From Amoebidium appalachense (taxonomy: Eukaryota; Ichthyosporea), in contig CAVNZM010000007.1 in assembly GCA_963693365.1 (NCBI GenBank), positions 8,618,001-8,682,000 on the forward strand: DNA of 64,000 bases, in the 5' to 3' direction. Below are positions 28,943-41,008 of the stretch, piece by piece; the stretch's first letter is position 1, and every line of letters starts with the position of its first letter. The notes beneath the pieces are model-generated. The model had not been told where the DNA came from, made no database searches, and saw only the letters and a list, made by a program, of their open reading frames with translations. The position numbers were made by a program, and so were the translations under genes.

Positions 28943-29975
28943 ATGGTCCTCCCAGAATCAGCATACACAATCATCCATGGGCAGCGCATGTGCCGAGTCC
29001 TTGTCGGCATGTGGCAGGTATATGGCTTGACATGTGCTTTCATGGTCTTTGGGTCGCAAAATAACGTCTCGGTGCATAAGCTATTTTCTGTGGTTGAGAA
29101 GGGGCAAGTGCAAAGCGTAATAGTCCAATTTGCACGTCATCACTGCTTAGGTGCTCGAGATCCTGTTTCGGGATCTGGGCTTGCTACGGTAACCTGCTGA
29201 AGATCTTGGATCAGCAGCTTCTTTTTTTCTCGTTGCTACCACGGATTTCTTATTGTTTTTTACATTCTTTGCCTAATTGGCGTTCCCCCCCCCTCCCCCC
29301 CCTCCCCCCCCCCCCCCTCCCCCCACCCATCCTCCACCCACCACCCCCCGGGCCTTTTCTCTTTTGAAATTCTACCGATCATGCTTTTGCAATCACCTTT
29401 GGGCATGGTTGGACATGTCAGTGCAGGTCTGTGTCTGAATTAAAATTGGTTCACTTGCAGCTTTCTGGACACCATGGATTCAAACCAGCGCCTGAACCTG
29501 CTCTTGAGTCCATGAAGAGGTGGGTCTGGGGAATTGCAGGGGGAAGGGGAGGAGAAAGGAGGAGGGGGGGGGGGGGGGGGGGAGGGGGGGGGGGGAAGGG
29601 GAGGGCCGGGGGACGGGGGGGGGGGGGGGGGGGAGAGGGGGGAGGGGGGGAGGGGGGGGGGGGGGGGGGGGGGGAAGGAGCAATTAACAAGTTCTGGGGA
29701 GCGAGTTTGGGCCCGTATTACTTAGGAAGGCCTTGTCCCTAACCCCCAGAGTGCCTGAGTGTTTGTACATCGTAACAATGTGAATTTTTATTATTTTTAT
29801 TTTTATTTATATATATATTTATTTTTATTTTTATTTTTATTTTGGGGGGGGGGGGGGGAGGGGGGGGGGGAGCAAACTAAAATTTGAGCTTTTTTTGAGA
29901 AGTGGAAGTGTGTGTGGGGAAGGGGGGGGGGGGGGGGGGGGGGGAAGGAGGACATTTGTGCGTGTTCATATGTAT

Positions 29976-30010
<35 letters not shown>

Positions 30011-30078
30011 ATGTACACTTGAGCTTTGGCTTTTATACCAGAATTAGTCTGTGAGCCGAGCACGTGTTTGGTTGTCAT

Positions 30079-30116
<38 letters not shown>

Positions 30117-30271
30117 CTTCCCCATCCCCACCCCCCCAGCTAGCCTCTCTCTCTGTCCTGTCCTTGCCCGTGCACCTGATCTTACGGACGTACTTTGCAA
30201 CTCAACTCGACAATCTCCCCCCTCCCCCCCCCCCCCCCCCCCCCTCCCCCCCCAAACACACACACACACTG

Positions 30272-30315
<44 letters not shown>

Positions 30316-30783
30316 CCGTTGTGGATGATTTCGCCCCTTCCTGAGGATGGGCTTTGGCTATGATCATACTCAGTACGTGTGTGTCGACCCTATGATTATT
30401 AATATGCACTTCGTATACAGTCTGTAACACGTTCTAATCCCCCCCCCCCCCCCCCCTCCTCCCCCAACCTTCCTTTGTACAACGTGCAGATACGTTGATG
30501 CTGGATTCACCACCTTCGACCTCTCCGATCACTACGGCCCATCAGAGGACTATGTGGGGATGTTTTCGTCTGCAAACCCAGCACTGATCAAGAGCAGCCA
30601 GTGCCTATTTTTCACCAAGTGGGTGCCCCGACCCGGCCCGATGACCCGTGAGGTGGTTGACAGGGCCATCGGGGTTTCGTTGGCTCGCATGCAGACACAG
30701 AAGCTGGACATGCTGCAATTTCACTGGTATAGGACCCCCCTTCACCAGACCCCCCCCCGGCTCCTAAAAAAACATGTATTTTT

Positions 30784-30814
<31 letters not shown>

Positions 30815-32141
30815 GGGGGGAGGGAGAGGGGGAGAGAGGCAGGGGGGAGGAGGGGGGGGGAGGAACCGAAGAAGAACCGTCTTCTTTAGCTTAATGGGGA
30901 AAGAGGGAGCGGGGGAAGGGGGGAGGGGGGGGGGGGGGGGGGTAGGATCAAGTCCGTATTCTGCTGTGTAGATGCAAGTCGGAGGAGGGGGTTCATTATC
31001 GGTATGAACAGCCATGGTAATCTGCCCTTCTCTCAAGGCTTAGAGCACCAAATGAAACACTGCCGCTCAAGGCCAAGCACCAACGGCACATTCATATGCC
31101 AAACAGACCCACATTCCCGTTGTTGTTTATCGTTCTACCTTGGTAGTGTCTAACATGGGTGGGGTTGTATGCAGGTGGGATTACGGTGACCGACGCTACC
31201 TGGATGCCCTTAAGCACATGCAGAAAATGGTTAAGGATGGGCGCATAGGCATCCTCTCACTCACTAACTTCGACACGGAGAGGCTGAAGCTGATTGTGGA
31301 GAGTGGCATTGAGATAGCATCCAACCAGGTGGGTTTTTTCATTCCCGCCCCCCCCCCCCTGCTGCCCCCTGCCCCCCTTTTTTCCTCCCTTTTTTCCCCC
31401 AGGCGCACACGTACCCATGCGCACACGCCAGCACGCACGTACGAACACCATTGCACAGACAGCGTCATTCCCCCACACCTTCATCTCTACCACCCTCTCT
31501 GCTAATGGTTGAGAAACTGTATACAGTTTTCTTGAAAAGTTTATTAGTGTGGGCAAAAGAAAGAGGTAAGGATGAAGACAGGACGGGGAGGTGGGCGGGG
31601 AGAGGGAGTGTGTGTGTGGCCCGGAGTGAGGATGGGGAAGGGAAGGGGGGGAAGGGGGGCTAAAATGTTTCTGACATGCGATTTCCTTTTTTGTCTATAC
31701 AGGTGCAGTTCTCATTGGTCGATCAGCGCCCCCTGGTGGCCATGGCGCCATTCTGCCGGGCACATAACATCCAACTGCTGACATACGGCACCCTTTGTGG
31801 GGGTTTTTTCTCTGAAAATTGGCTGGGAAAGCCCGAGCCCACCAAGGCCCAGCTGGACACTGCATCCAAGGGAAAGTACTACAATATGGTATCCCCCCCC
31901 TTCCCCGCCCCACTACTGTAGCTCCTGCACTCCGTTTTTTTCTTTCCGTAACCCTTTCCCCCCCCCCCCCCTCCCCCCTCCCCCCCAACTATCACCACCA
32001 GCGATTTCTTCCTCTTCTGTAACCTTCGAATGCTTTCGTGTTGCTTTTAATTTGTACGATGCGTCTGACAGTGTATACCCCCCTCCCCCCCCCCCCCCCC
32101 TCCCCACACACACACACACATTCTCTCTCTCCCTCCCTCTC

Positions 32142-32176
<35 letters not shown>

Positions 32177-32295
32177 TCTTTCTCCCTCTCTGTCTGTCCC
32201 CCCCCCCCCCCCCCCTCCCCCTCTGCCTCCCTTCCTCTGCCGCCCTATCTGTTTTCCTCTCCCACTCTCTTGCTCTCTCTCTCATTTTCTCTTGC

Positions 32296-32335
<40 letters not shown>

Positions 32336-32801
32336 CCCCCGCCCCCTACCCCCCTCTCCGACGGGAAGTTGACCTGCCTCTTGTACCGACGTGTAAAATA
32401 TCGGACAAACGACAGCCTTTAACATTTAATCGTTTGATTTTATCCAATCGTGTATCTGTACCTGCCATGTGTTGACACATGCATGATATTCCCCCAACCA
32501 GATCCGCGCATGGGGTGGATGGCCGCTGTTCCAGGAGCTTCTACAGGTGGTGCACTCGGTAGCCCAAAAACATAACGTGGAAATTGCAAATGTGGCGATC
32601 CGATGGGTTTTGGACCAACCAGCGGTAGGCGGCGTAATCGTGGGAGCGCGATTGGGTCATTCCGAACATATTGAGGATACTGCAAAGACGTTTTCTTTCT
32701 CGTTGGATGAAGATGATAGAGCCAAGATTCGGAAAGTGACTGAAAAATCCCGGAATTTGTTTGAGGTGATGGGTGATTGTGGTGATGAATACCGGGGTTG
32801 A
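28943..32801 (+). CDS. Aldo/keto reductase, plant/cyanobacterial type
   Basis: Six exons in phase encode 336 residues: 28943-29017, 29461-29519, 30490-30726, 31175-31328, 31703-31888, 32502-32801. All junctions are GT-AG. The catalytic tetrad is visible: Asp55 and Tyr60 in TFDLSDHYG, Lys88 in FFTKWVP and His123 in LQFHWWDY. NADP(H)-binding and family signatures follow: ILSLTNFDTERL, LLTYGTLCGGFFSENWLG, IRWVLDQPAVGGVIVGARLG and the C-terminal VMGDCGDEYRG. The last block and DMLQFHWWDYGDRRYLDALK are typical of the AKR group found in plants, cyanobacteria and some protists. The start RMCRVLVGMWQLSG matches the family N-terminus with no obvious transit peptide, so a cytosolic NADPH-dependent carbonyl reductase is likely. 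Physiological substrate unknown. It converges tail-to-tail with the methyltransferase gene. Confidence 0.94.
29555..30022. repeat. G-rich block in aldo/keto reductase intron 2
   Basis: G tracts and GGA-rich sequence (29562-29674, 29844-29870, 29921-29945, 29979-30008) and a (TTTTA)n stretch (29785-29843) lie downstream of exon 2. A CA array and C tracts follow at 30082-30312. Confidence 0.85.
30332..30440 (-). repeat. Diverged tRNA-like repeat, opposite orientation
   Basis: The complement of this segment carries the family sequence in diverged form: a TACGAAGTGCAT-like start, ATCATAGCCAAAGCCCATCC and TCAGGAAGG. C tracts border it, as G tracts border the plus-strand copies. It lies in aldo/keto reductase intron 2. 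Confidence 0.5.
32075..32345. repeat. CT/C-rich block in aldo/keto reductase intron 5
   Basis: C tracts and (CT)n/(TCTC)n sequence run on the gene strand between exons 5 and 6, ending about 160 bases before the last exon. Confidence 0.9.
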
Positions 32802-33185
32802 TTCCTCTTGCTCCCCCTGCGTGCTTCACCTATTTGTCGTGTTTTGTTTTTTACGTGGACAAACTGAGATTTCGAAGGACAATTTGATAGTTATGAAGGT
32901 GCGCCAAAGGGTGCAAGTACGCTACATACTTGTTTGTTGTGAATTTTATGCCACGATTGGAGAATTGGGCGGGAATGTGCTTTATAATATTTTTCAATAG
33001 CGAGTTTCCCTTTTTAGTATATGTACCGAAGCTGGTATGGTTAGCCATTGGGAAGGGGTGGTGATGAACGTTTGTGGTGGTAATATGTAGCTTTGTGCGT
33101 GTGCGTATGCATCTGTGTGTACGCATGTATCTGTGTGCGCGCGCGCTCCGCACTTGTAGTTTCTTTCTTTTTTCTTTTTTTCTTT

Positions 33186-33216
<31 letters not shown>

Positions 33217-33697
33217 GGGGGGAGGGGGGGGGGGGGGGGGGGGGAGGAGGAGGTTTTAGTGCATGGTGATGCAACTGATCCATGTTTGGCTGTACATAAG
33301 GTTGTCCGTTCCGAGATTGATCGTTGTTTCTTTCACATGTGGCCAGGTTTGCCACCCTTTGCAGACGAAAGTAAATGAAAATGTATATATGAAGTTTATG
33401 TCATGTATGAAACCCAACGTTTCAGTTGTTGGTTAGAGGGCCTATTTTTACGGGCCGCGTAATGTACATGGACTACGTGAGCATGTGTAACTGTGAGCTA
33501 CATACCAAAAAAGATAGCTCGATTGAACAAACGATTTGAATCGTTTCAACTCTAAAAATAACAGGAGGCCAGAAAACATTTAGGGGAGACAGAATTAAAA
33601 CTCTTAACATCACTCCCATACATCCATGCAATACACTTTATCAAAAAGGATGCAACAAGCATCCGTTAAACTTAAACACAGTTAGCAAAGTTTAAAG
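32802..33697. other. Intergenic region between two convergent genes
   Basis: The 3' flanks of the aldo/keto reductase and methyltransferase meet here. It contains a T14/G50 junction at 33182-33244. No further gene is seen. Confidence 0.5.
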
Positions 33698-34047
33698 TCA
33701 TGCAGGTGTTTTTGCTGTGAATGCCTGGTAGCTGTACCTGGGGTTGCCCAAGTCGACCTTTTTAAATGTGATGTCGACATATCCGCATCGCTTCAAGCCT
33801 TCCATGATCTTCTCTGGTGTGGTATTGATGAAGATGCTTGGGTCCATTCCCCTGCAAAAAGTGATGATTCTTGGCCAATGGGTTCGTGCCGTGGGCGTGA
33901 TGCACATGACCTCATGTATGTGTCGCCACGTGTATTGTCCTTGTGTGTGTGTGCATGCGTGCGCGTGTGCTTTGTCTCTAGGGCTGTGTGTGTACATGTG
34001 CACACGACCTGTACACCCCTTGTTGTGAGATCACACAAGAAATTTTT

Positions 34048-34088
<41 letters not shown>

Positions 34089-35415
34089 GAATGCGGAACA
34101 CGGTACGAAGTATGCATACACGACGAGAAGCATGGTGCAGGACCCATGCAAAGGCAAACATTCAAGTATGCAACATCAGCCATGTGCACAGTATGCGTCA
34201 TAAGCAGAGCCCATCCTCAGGGAGGACCCAAGTCATCAATTGCGTCTGAGTTTCGACCCCTTAGCCCGCGTATATACGACGCTCCAACTCAGACAGCAGC
34301 ATCAACTGAACTTGGGCGGGTCAACCCGTCTTGATCAAAGACGAGCAGGGTTGCTTATGCAAGCAAGGTGAGCAAAACGGTGAAGATGTGTGTGCAAACT
34401 ATGCAGTGCAGCGAAAAATGCGTATGTGCTTACAGATGCACGACACAGAGCAACCATGCCCGGTTGCATGGAAGTAAAGCGGTCTCCACACAGTGGTCTG
34501 TCCTGAAAGGACACCTCTGAAAGAAGACTGGGGGGGTTTGAATGCGGAACACGGTACGAAGTACGCATACACGACGAGAAGCATGGTGCAGGACCCATGC
34601 AAAGGCAAACATTCAAGTATGCAACATCAGCCATGTGCAGAGTATGCGTCATAAGCAGAGCCCATCCTCAGGGGGGGGGGGGGGGGGGGGGGGGGAAGGT
34701 CCTGATTTACATGCATGTGTGCAGGGGGTGGTTTGTGAACGTGAGGGTGTAGCCCACGATATGCCCTTAGTCTTCTTGTGCGTGCATACAGACACATACA
34801 CCTCGCAATGTTCTGTGCTTTTACAGCTCCGTGTACGACCAGCACCGGAGTGAATGTGTGTTATTGGAAAAATTGTCCGGATTCGTGGGGTATGCGCACA
34901 TAGGGTGTGTGCATGCTTGCTTGTGACTGCTTGGGTGTGGGTGTGTCTGTATCAGTGCTTGTATATACGTGTGTGTCTGCTTGCATGCATGCACGTGTGT
35001 GTGTGCAAACACGAGTAGGGGTGTCTGTGGGAATGAGGGTGTGTGAGTGCGTGGGTGTGTGTGGAGGGGAAGGGGGGGGGGGGGGGGGGGGGGGGGGATG
35101 CATAGTTGTTTCTTTGTTCTTGTCTTCCTAAGCAAACAAAAACTGATGACCCAAAATGAAGGCAGAAGCCCCCCCCCCCCCCCCCCCCCCGGCCCTTCAT
35201 TCCCTTCCCGTTCGGTATCCAGAAATACACCCACCCATTCCCCTATGCATCTTTGCTGGGGTTTAAGTGAAAAAAATCTTTGAGCTTAAGTTATGCTTGT
35301 GCTCGTGTGTACTGGTCAACGTGTGCTGATGCCAGCACGTTTAGCCACGTGCATGGCTCGTGAGTGATGTGTATGTGACGTGCACATGTACTCTTAAAAA
35401 AGCCGAAGTAAAGAA

Positions 35416-35453
<38 letters not shown>

Positions 35454-36755
35454 AAATAACGAGGATGAAACCATGGAATTTCGGTGATCGGTCTCCGGGC
35501 CAAATTCATATGAAAAACAGGATTACATCGAGAATGAAAAGGTAGCCGAATTATGCGCTAGAGCCAAAATTTTTGCATGGTAATTATGTAAACAGTGTTT
35601 TCTTCAAACGTTCAGTACCGAAAAATTATAACTCAATTGGTTCAGTGTCAGCGACAAAAAAAAACTGCACCAAATCTGGTACGGTTTGATACTAAAAATA
35701 GCACCAAAACGTACCAGATTTGGTGCTATTTTTAGTATCAAACCGTACCAGATTTGGTGCAGTTGGTTTTTTCGTCGCTGACACTGAACCAATTGTGTTA
35801 TAATTTTTCTGTACTGAACGTTTGAAAAAAAACACTATTTACATAATCACCATGCAAAATTTTTGGCTCTAACGCATAATTCGGCTACCTTTTCACTCTC
35901 GATCTAACCCTGTTTTTTGTATGAATTTGGCCCGGAGACCGATCGCCGCAACTCCATGGTTCCAGCTACCTTAAGCAGCAAAAAGCAAAAAATATAAAAG
36001 GCTATACAGGGAACTTGACGTAACCGAAAGTACTGGGGGGTCAGGGGAAAGGGGGAGGGGGGGGGGGGGGGGGGGGGGGAAGGAGGGGTAGGGGGAGGGG
36101 TGCGTGTAAGTGCATGTGGGGGGGAGGGGAGGGGGGGAGAGAGACAGACGGGGGGGGGGGTTTGAATGCGGAACACAGTACGAAGTACGCATAGACGATG
36201 AGAAGCATGATGCAGGACACATGCAAAGGCAAACATTCAAGTATGCAGCATCAGCCATGCGCACAGTATGCGTCATAACAGACGGGGGGGGGGGGGGGGG
36301 GGAAGCCGCTGGAGCAAGAGCGAGAGAGATAGAGGGAGGGGGGGGGGGGGAGGGAGCCGCTGGAGCAAGAGCGAGAGAGAAAGAGGGAGGGCGGGGGGGG
36401 GGGGGGGGGGGGGGGGGGATGCAATAATTACACACCTTGCAGTCTGGAACTTTGTCAAAGTAAGCAGTGTGCCGCCTGGGCGAAGCACTCTGGTAAGCTC
36501 TTTAAGGCCCCCGTCGATTGGGTTCCAAAAATAGATGCAGTTGAGATGGAAGGCAAGATCGATGCTTCCAGAAGGAATCTTGTCCATTTTTTCCACAACG
36601 CCTGAAAATAGGCGCAGTGCTTTGTAAGTCTTACGTCAATATGATCTATCCCTGTTAGGCAAATCCCCACACTGCACTATCTGTGCCCTCTTAACTATAA
36701 ACAACCCCATCGGAGCCTGGGTGCATTTGTGTCTGAGAAGTAAAAGTTATGGTGG

Positions 36756-36836
<81 letters not shown>

Positions 36837-37930
36837 TGCTTGGCCCCTCCCCTCGTCCCCCCACTTCCCCCCCCATCACCCCAAACCTCCCCCCTCCCCC
36901 CTTCCCCCCCCATCGCCCCCCCCCCCCCGCCCCCCCGTCACCCCCCTCCCCCCCCCCCCTCTCCTTTCCCCCACACAGAAACATACCAAACAAAGCATCA
37001 GGGAGGTACTACAATAGACTGTGAAACTTTCGAGCTTTCATTAGGACACATGGAAAACAGAGAAGGTTACACACCCACCCCACACCCACAGACCCAACCC
37101 CACACCCACTCCCCTCCCCCGCCCCACCCCCCTCCCCCGGCACCCCCCCACCCACCCTCCACCCCCCTTCACCCCACCAACCAACCCATACCCCTACCCC
37201 ATGCACCCCCCCCCCCCCCCCCCCCCCCCCCCACCCACCCCCCCCCCCCCTCACCCCCCACCTATCCACACATCCCCCCCCCCCCCCCCCGGCCCCCCCG
37301 GACCCACCCCCCACCGACCCACCCACCCACCCCCCCCCCCCCCACCCTCCCCAACCCCCCCCCCCCCCCCCCCCCAACGTCCCCACCCCCCACCCACCCA
37401 CCCACACACACCCCCACCCCCCAACCCCTCCACCCACCACATCCCACCACATCCCACCCCACCCACCCACCCACCACCCACCTCCCCACCTATGCACTCT
37501 GCCCACTCAACCACCCACCCATCCTAGCCCCCACCCCCCTACTCTCCCCACCCCCCTACTCTCCCCACCCACCCACCCCACCCACTCACCCCCGCACCCA
37601 CCCCAGCCCACGCACCCACGCACCCACGCACTCCCTCACCCACCCATCCCCCCCACTCACCCACCCACCCCTAACCCCCACCCCCTCCCCCCACCCACCG
37701 TGATATATCTCGGCTCTGCCTGCAGCGACCTCATTGGCCAGCCTTGCCTTTGCCTTTTCACACATGGACTCGGACATGTCCACACCATATACCTACCACC
37801 CATCCTGATGTCAGCCCTCCCCCCCACCCCTCCCCCCCCCCCCCCCCACACACACCCCTCTTGCTCCCTCCACCACCCTCCCCCCCCCACCTGCTTCCCC
37901 ATCTTTCCATGAAAAAAGAACAACTACCTA

Positions 37931-37961
<31 letters not shown>

Positions 37962-38898
37962 GCAACCCACCCACTTCAACACATACGGAAATTGATCCCC
38001 AATTTCTCAGCTCCTACACTCCCTTTAGCCCCCCTCCCCTCCCCTCCCCCCCCCCCCCCCCCCCCCCCGTGTAACTTCCCTTGCCTCCCCTCCCCCTCTC
38101 CCCCCCTTTCCCCTTCCCCCTCGAGATGCCAGGTGACAAGGAAAATGACAAGGAAAGGTGTGTGTGTGTGTATTAGACATATGCTTGCCTATTCCTTAAG
38201 TAGTGTCACATCTGGGATTCGGGAGGGGTGTGGGGCAGTGATCACAGGGCGCATGAGGGGGGGGGGGGGGGGGGGTCGAAGATGGGGCGGGAGGGGGGGG
38301 GGGGGGGGTGAACCGAACTAGGCACCCACCTTATCCACATGTTGTAGGGCCGCCTCCAACCCAGCCCCGTCCCCAAAGCCAACCTCCAGCACTTTATCGG
38401 TCCTTTTCAGACCTGCCTTGCCAAGCGCATCTGCAAACACGTGCACGTTAGATCAACATACGGGCATAAAAGCGTGGAATATCAGATCTTATGGGGGTGC
38501 GCTGGAAACATGATTGCACGGAGGAACAAGGGGGGAGGGGGGGGGGGGGGGGGGGGGGGGAGGGAGGGGGTTCGACCCGTGTTGAGCCCAAGGGTAGTGT
38601 TCTGTGAACGGGGGGGAGCGAAAGCTTTCTGTTGTCCTGACGATCTTTGAATAAACCAAAGATAGGGGGTTGTGAAGTGGTATACAAAACCCGTATGGAT
38701 AGCAGAAAATGGGTACCACTGTGTGTTTTCTCTTTTTTCATTCCTATTATCCACCTGTGATGGTATCAGCACCTGCATGGAGTGAGAGAGTCCTGGGCTT
38801 AGATGTGGGGGCCATAGCAGGTGGGGATAACAGGCGATTTATAGGTAGTTGTCCGTATTCGCCACTCATGTTATCTACAACGTTTGCATTAAGAAGAA

Positions 38899-38976
<78 letters not shown>

Positions 38977-39247
38977 CGAAGCCCATACTCCCTCCCCACT
39001 TCTGCCTTCAACTCCCCACCCACCCCCACTCGCCAGTGGCATCCCTCCCGCATAATGCACTTACGCAAACCCCCCTGGAGCACCCACCTTTCAAAGTGGG
39101 CGGGTTTGCCTGGGCCATGAAGTGGCCGGCGACGGCACCCCATAGCCCTGCCGGGTGCCTGAGGGCTGCCTGCACGGGCGGCAGAGACATAATGCGTTTG
39201 GCCATGCGTGCGGCTAGGGGCACGGCTGCAGGTGGTGCTTTTGCCAT
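33698..39247 (-). CDS. Class I SAM-dependent methyltransferase
   Basis: Five exons in phase encode 224 residues: 39088-39247, 38330-38430, 37699-37792, 36436-36601, 33698-33851. The start ATG is at 39247. Motif I is VLEVGFGDGAG (67-77), the SAM-binding glycine loop. The acidic residue of motif II is in YGVDMS (Asp92). DLAFHLNCIYFWNP (133-146) corresponds to motif IV, and LRVLRPGGTLLTLT-type sequence (VLRPGGTLLTLT) is the motif V/VI region typical of the Methyltransf_11 / UbiE superfamily. The protein ends VDLGNPRYSYQAFTAKTPA. No signal peptide or membrane segment is visible. The substrate cannot be told from sequence, and small-molecule methylation is likely. All donors and acceptors are canonical. 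Intron 4 (2.6 kb) carries three tRNA-like repeats and a 493-bp palindrome. Intron 3 carries a CCCA-rich satellite. Confidence 0.92.
34086..34461 (+). repeat. tRNA-like repeat, second long copy
   Basis: It aligns with 5516-5876 for its full length with few changes, including the A-box-like TAAGCAGAGCCC and B-box GAGTTTCGACCCC. It has one extra 14-base segment (ACGACGAGAAGCATGG region) near the start. It follows a T15/G30 tract. Intron 4 of the methyltransferase, antisense. Confidence 0.8.
34536..34671 (+). repeat. tRNA-like repeat, truncated tandem copy
   Basis: It repeats the first 135 bases of the family about 75 bases after the full copy ends and stops at CATCCTCAG, where a run of about 25 G begins. 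Confidence 0.85.
35469..35961. mobile_element. 493-bp near-perfect palindrome (foldback element)
   Basis: Two arms of about 240 bases are inverted copies. The left starts AACCATGGA and the right ends TCCATGGTT. They are separated by a loop of about 10 bases at 35709-35718 (between ATAGCACCAAA and TTTGGTGCTAT). Mismatches are few and scattered. The innermost 70 bases also contain the direct motif GTACCAGATTTGGTGC. No ORF is present, which fits a foldback or MITE-type element inserted in methyltransferase intron 4. Confidence 0.9.
36161..36280 (+). repeat. tRNA-like repeat, truncated
   Basis: It is nearly identical to the 17126 copy (GGAACACAGTACGAAGTACG) but stops at ATGCGTCATAA, just before the A-box-like motif. 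It is followed by a G tract and a local duplication of GCCGCTGGAGCAAGAGCGAG at 36304 and 36356. Confidence 0.8.
36754..36832. repeat. (TG)n microsatellite
   Basis: About 38 TG dinucleotides lie in methyltransferase intron 3. Confidence 0.95.
37060..37698. repeat. CCCA-rich satellite in methyltransferase intron 3
   Basis: Over 600 bases consist almost only of C with A and T in CCCACC, CACCCA and poly-C patterns. It ends exactly at the donor of exon 3 (GTGGGTGGG on the gene strand). The G-rich transcript strand has many GGG runs. Confidence 0.9.
38904..38973. repeat. (CA)n microsatellite
   Basis: About 35 CA dinucleotides lie in methyltransferase intron 1. Confidence 0.95.
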
Positions 39248-39651
39248 GGTGGCGGTCGGGTGCCTAGTGAACCTCGTGTCCTGCTTTGGATTATATCACG
39301 TCAAGTCGAGAAGGTCGCTGCATACGGCTTAGAAGAGTTGTGGCGTGTTCTGCGGCCCAGGTTTTTTGCTACACTGCCCGTTGTATCAACTTTGAAAACG
39401 TTGCTGCCGACTAACTTCTCTCCGGCTGTCCGGAGCCGCGAGGTGTCCCCCAAAACTCCCTGGTGATTATATAAGCTGCGTAGTAATAGGCAAGTTGAAG
39501 TACCAAAATAAGCTTGCACTTGTGCTATGTCATGTAGAACAAAAGCATATGATACCAGCACCCTAGAGCAAACTGTAAAAACCTTACATGCTGAACCCGT
39601 ATGATAATGACAATCTGTAAACATGGTTGGTTTTCATACGACGCCCCACAA

Positions 39652-39997
39652 GCAGGGGTGTGGCGACTTGACTTCAAGTCGCGACTTGACTTCAAGTCGC
39701 GACTTGAAGTCACCAAGCACCTGACTTCAAGCAAGTCAAGTCAAGCCATGAGGCCAGATATAGGAGTGACTTGATGGGGGGAGGGGGGCTGAGCGCGGAG
39801 GATGGGTGGGAAGGGGGGCGCCACTGCCCTCTTTTTTCAGAGGGCCGTGGGGGCGCCCATAGCCAGCCGGCCGGAGAAGTTACTAAAAATAGTACTCTTC
39901 CAAGTCGCGACTTGTAAGTCAAGTCAAGTCATCAAATTCAGCCAACAGTTATAAATATAAGTCAAGTCAAGTCGTTGAGGGTCTGCCACACCCCTGC
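39652..39997 (+). mobile_element. MITE with 13-bp TIRs and CAAGTCGCGACTTG motifs, copy 1
   Basis: The ends are perfect inverted repeats, GCAGGGGTGTGGC and GCCACACCCCTGC. Inside, the self-complementary motif TCAAGTCGCGACTTGA and partial AAGTCAAGTC copies recur at both ends. A GC-rich centre includes GCCGGCCGGAG and CTAAAAATAGTACTC. There is no ORF. An inverted second copy follows. Confidence 0.85.
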
Positions 39998-40097
39998 CCA
40001 CAAGGCCACAACTTGTAACAACACTAAGTTTGTGGGGAGCTCTCCTGGCAATGCAAAGACCAATGAAAACGGTTTCTAATGTTTAGGAAACTTTTGG

Positions 40098-40440
40098 CCA
40101 GGGGTTTGGCAGAGCCTCAATGACTTGACTTTACTTATATTTACAATTGTTTGCTGGGTTTGATGAAATTGTTTGCTGGGGTTGATGACTTAAGCTTGAC
40201 TTGACTTTCGAGTCGCGACTTGGAGGAGTACTATTTTTAGTAACTCCTCCGGCCGGCTTGGCCACGGGCGGGCATTGCGCCCCCCCTTCCCACCCACCCG
40301 CCCCCCCTTTCCCCGCCCCAAGCCCCCCTCCCCCATAAAGTCACTGATATGTGTGGCCTCATGACTTGACTTGACTTGATAGAAGTCACGTGCTTGATGA
40401 CTTCAAGTCGCGACTTGAGTCAAGTCGCCACACCCCCTGC
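40098..40440 (-). mobile_element. Second copy of the same MITE, inverted
   Basis: Read on the minus strand it starts GCAGGGGGTGTGGCGACTTG and ends GCCAAACCCCTGG, matching copy 1 in length and internal order. The internal segment TTTGCTGGG..TTGATGA is duplicated (40149-40188). The two copies form an inverted pair around 100 bases of spacer. Confidence 0.85.
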
Positions 40441-40473
40441 TTTTGGCGCGAATGGCGGACCAATCAAACTTAC

Positions 40474-40638
40474 CCTCTATCTTGATTGGAAGATATCCCG
40501 CTCCGTCGAAACAACAAGCACTGGTAGTCTACGATCTGGCAATCATTGGCAGCCTCGGGCTGTTTGAGCACAGTGAATGGCATCACAACCGGCATCTGTC
40601 CGACTAACAGGTGTGCCAGGGTGTAAGCAAGCTTGCTC
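40474..40638 (-). other. Orphan exon candidate with strong splice sites
   Basis: On the minus strand, TTTTCTATTAG precedes an open segment of 54 codons beginning SKLAYTLAHLLVGQMPVVMP and ending SSNQDR. It is followed by the consensus donor GTAAGT. The composition is protein-like, but I recognise no domain and find no partner exon. It may belong to a degraded gene or a transposon-captured exon. Confidence 0.35.
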
Positions 40639-41008
40639 CTAATAGAAAATTGCATAGGGGTGCTATCTAAGAGGCCTTTGTTTATACACTTCCATTGTAT
40701 CTGTGCACATATCATCTTGCAATCATGATGATGAATGGTCATAATAATAATGCCTGTTTGTGTTTGTCACTCGTCCGAGTGCACACCGCACACACATCGA
40801 TCCTGTGGTAGCAACACAAATACGTCGTCTGATCACTACATATGCATGATGTACCTTAAGGCTGGATGCATGTATGCGTATACTGTATGTGCGTGGTGAT
40901 GCGTGTGTACGTACTTCACGAAATACTCAAGACTTCTTTTAGTTGAGATAAGAAGATAAGTTGCAAGTACAAAAAGACCCGAGAGCACAATAAAAGGTCA
41001 GTTGTTGT

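Noticed and set aside
36721-37703. 315-codon Pro/His/Thr-rich ORF
   Set aside because: It is a translation of TG and CCCA satellite within a methyltransferase intron.
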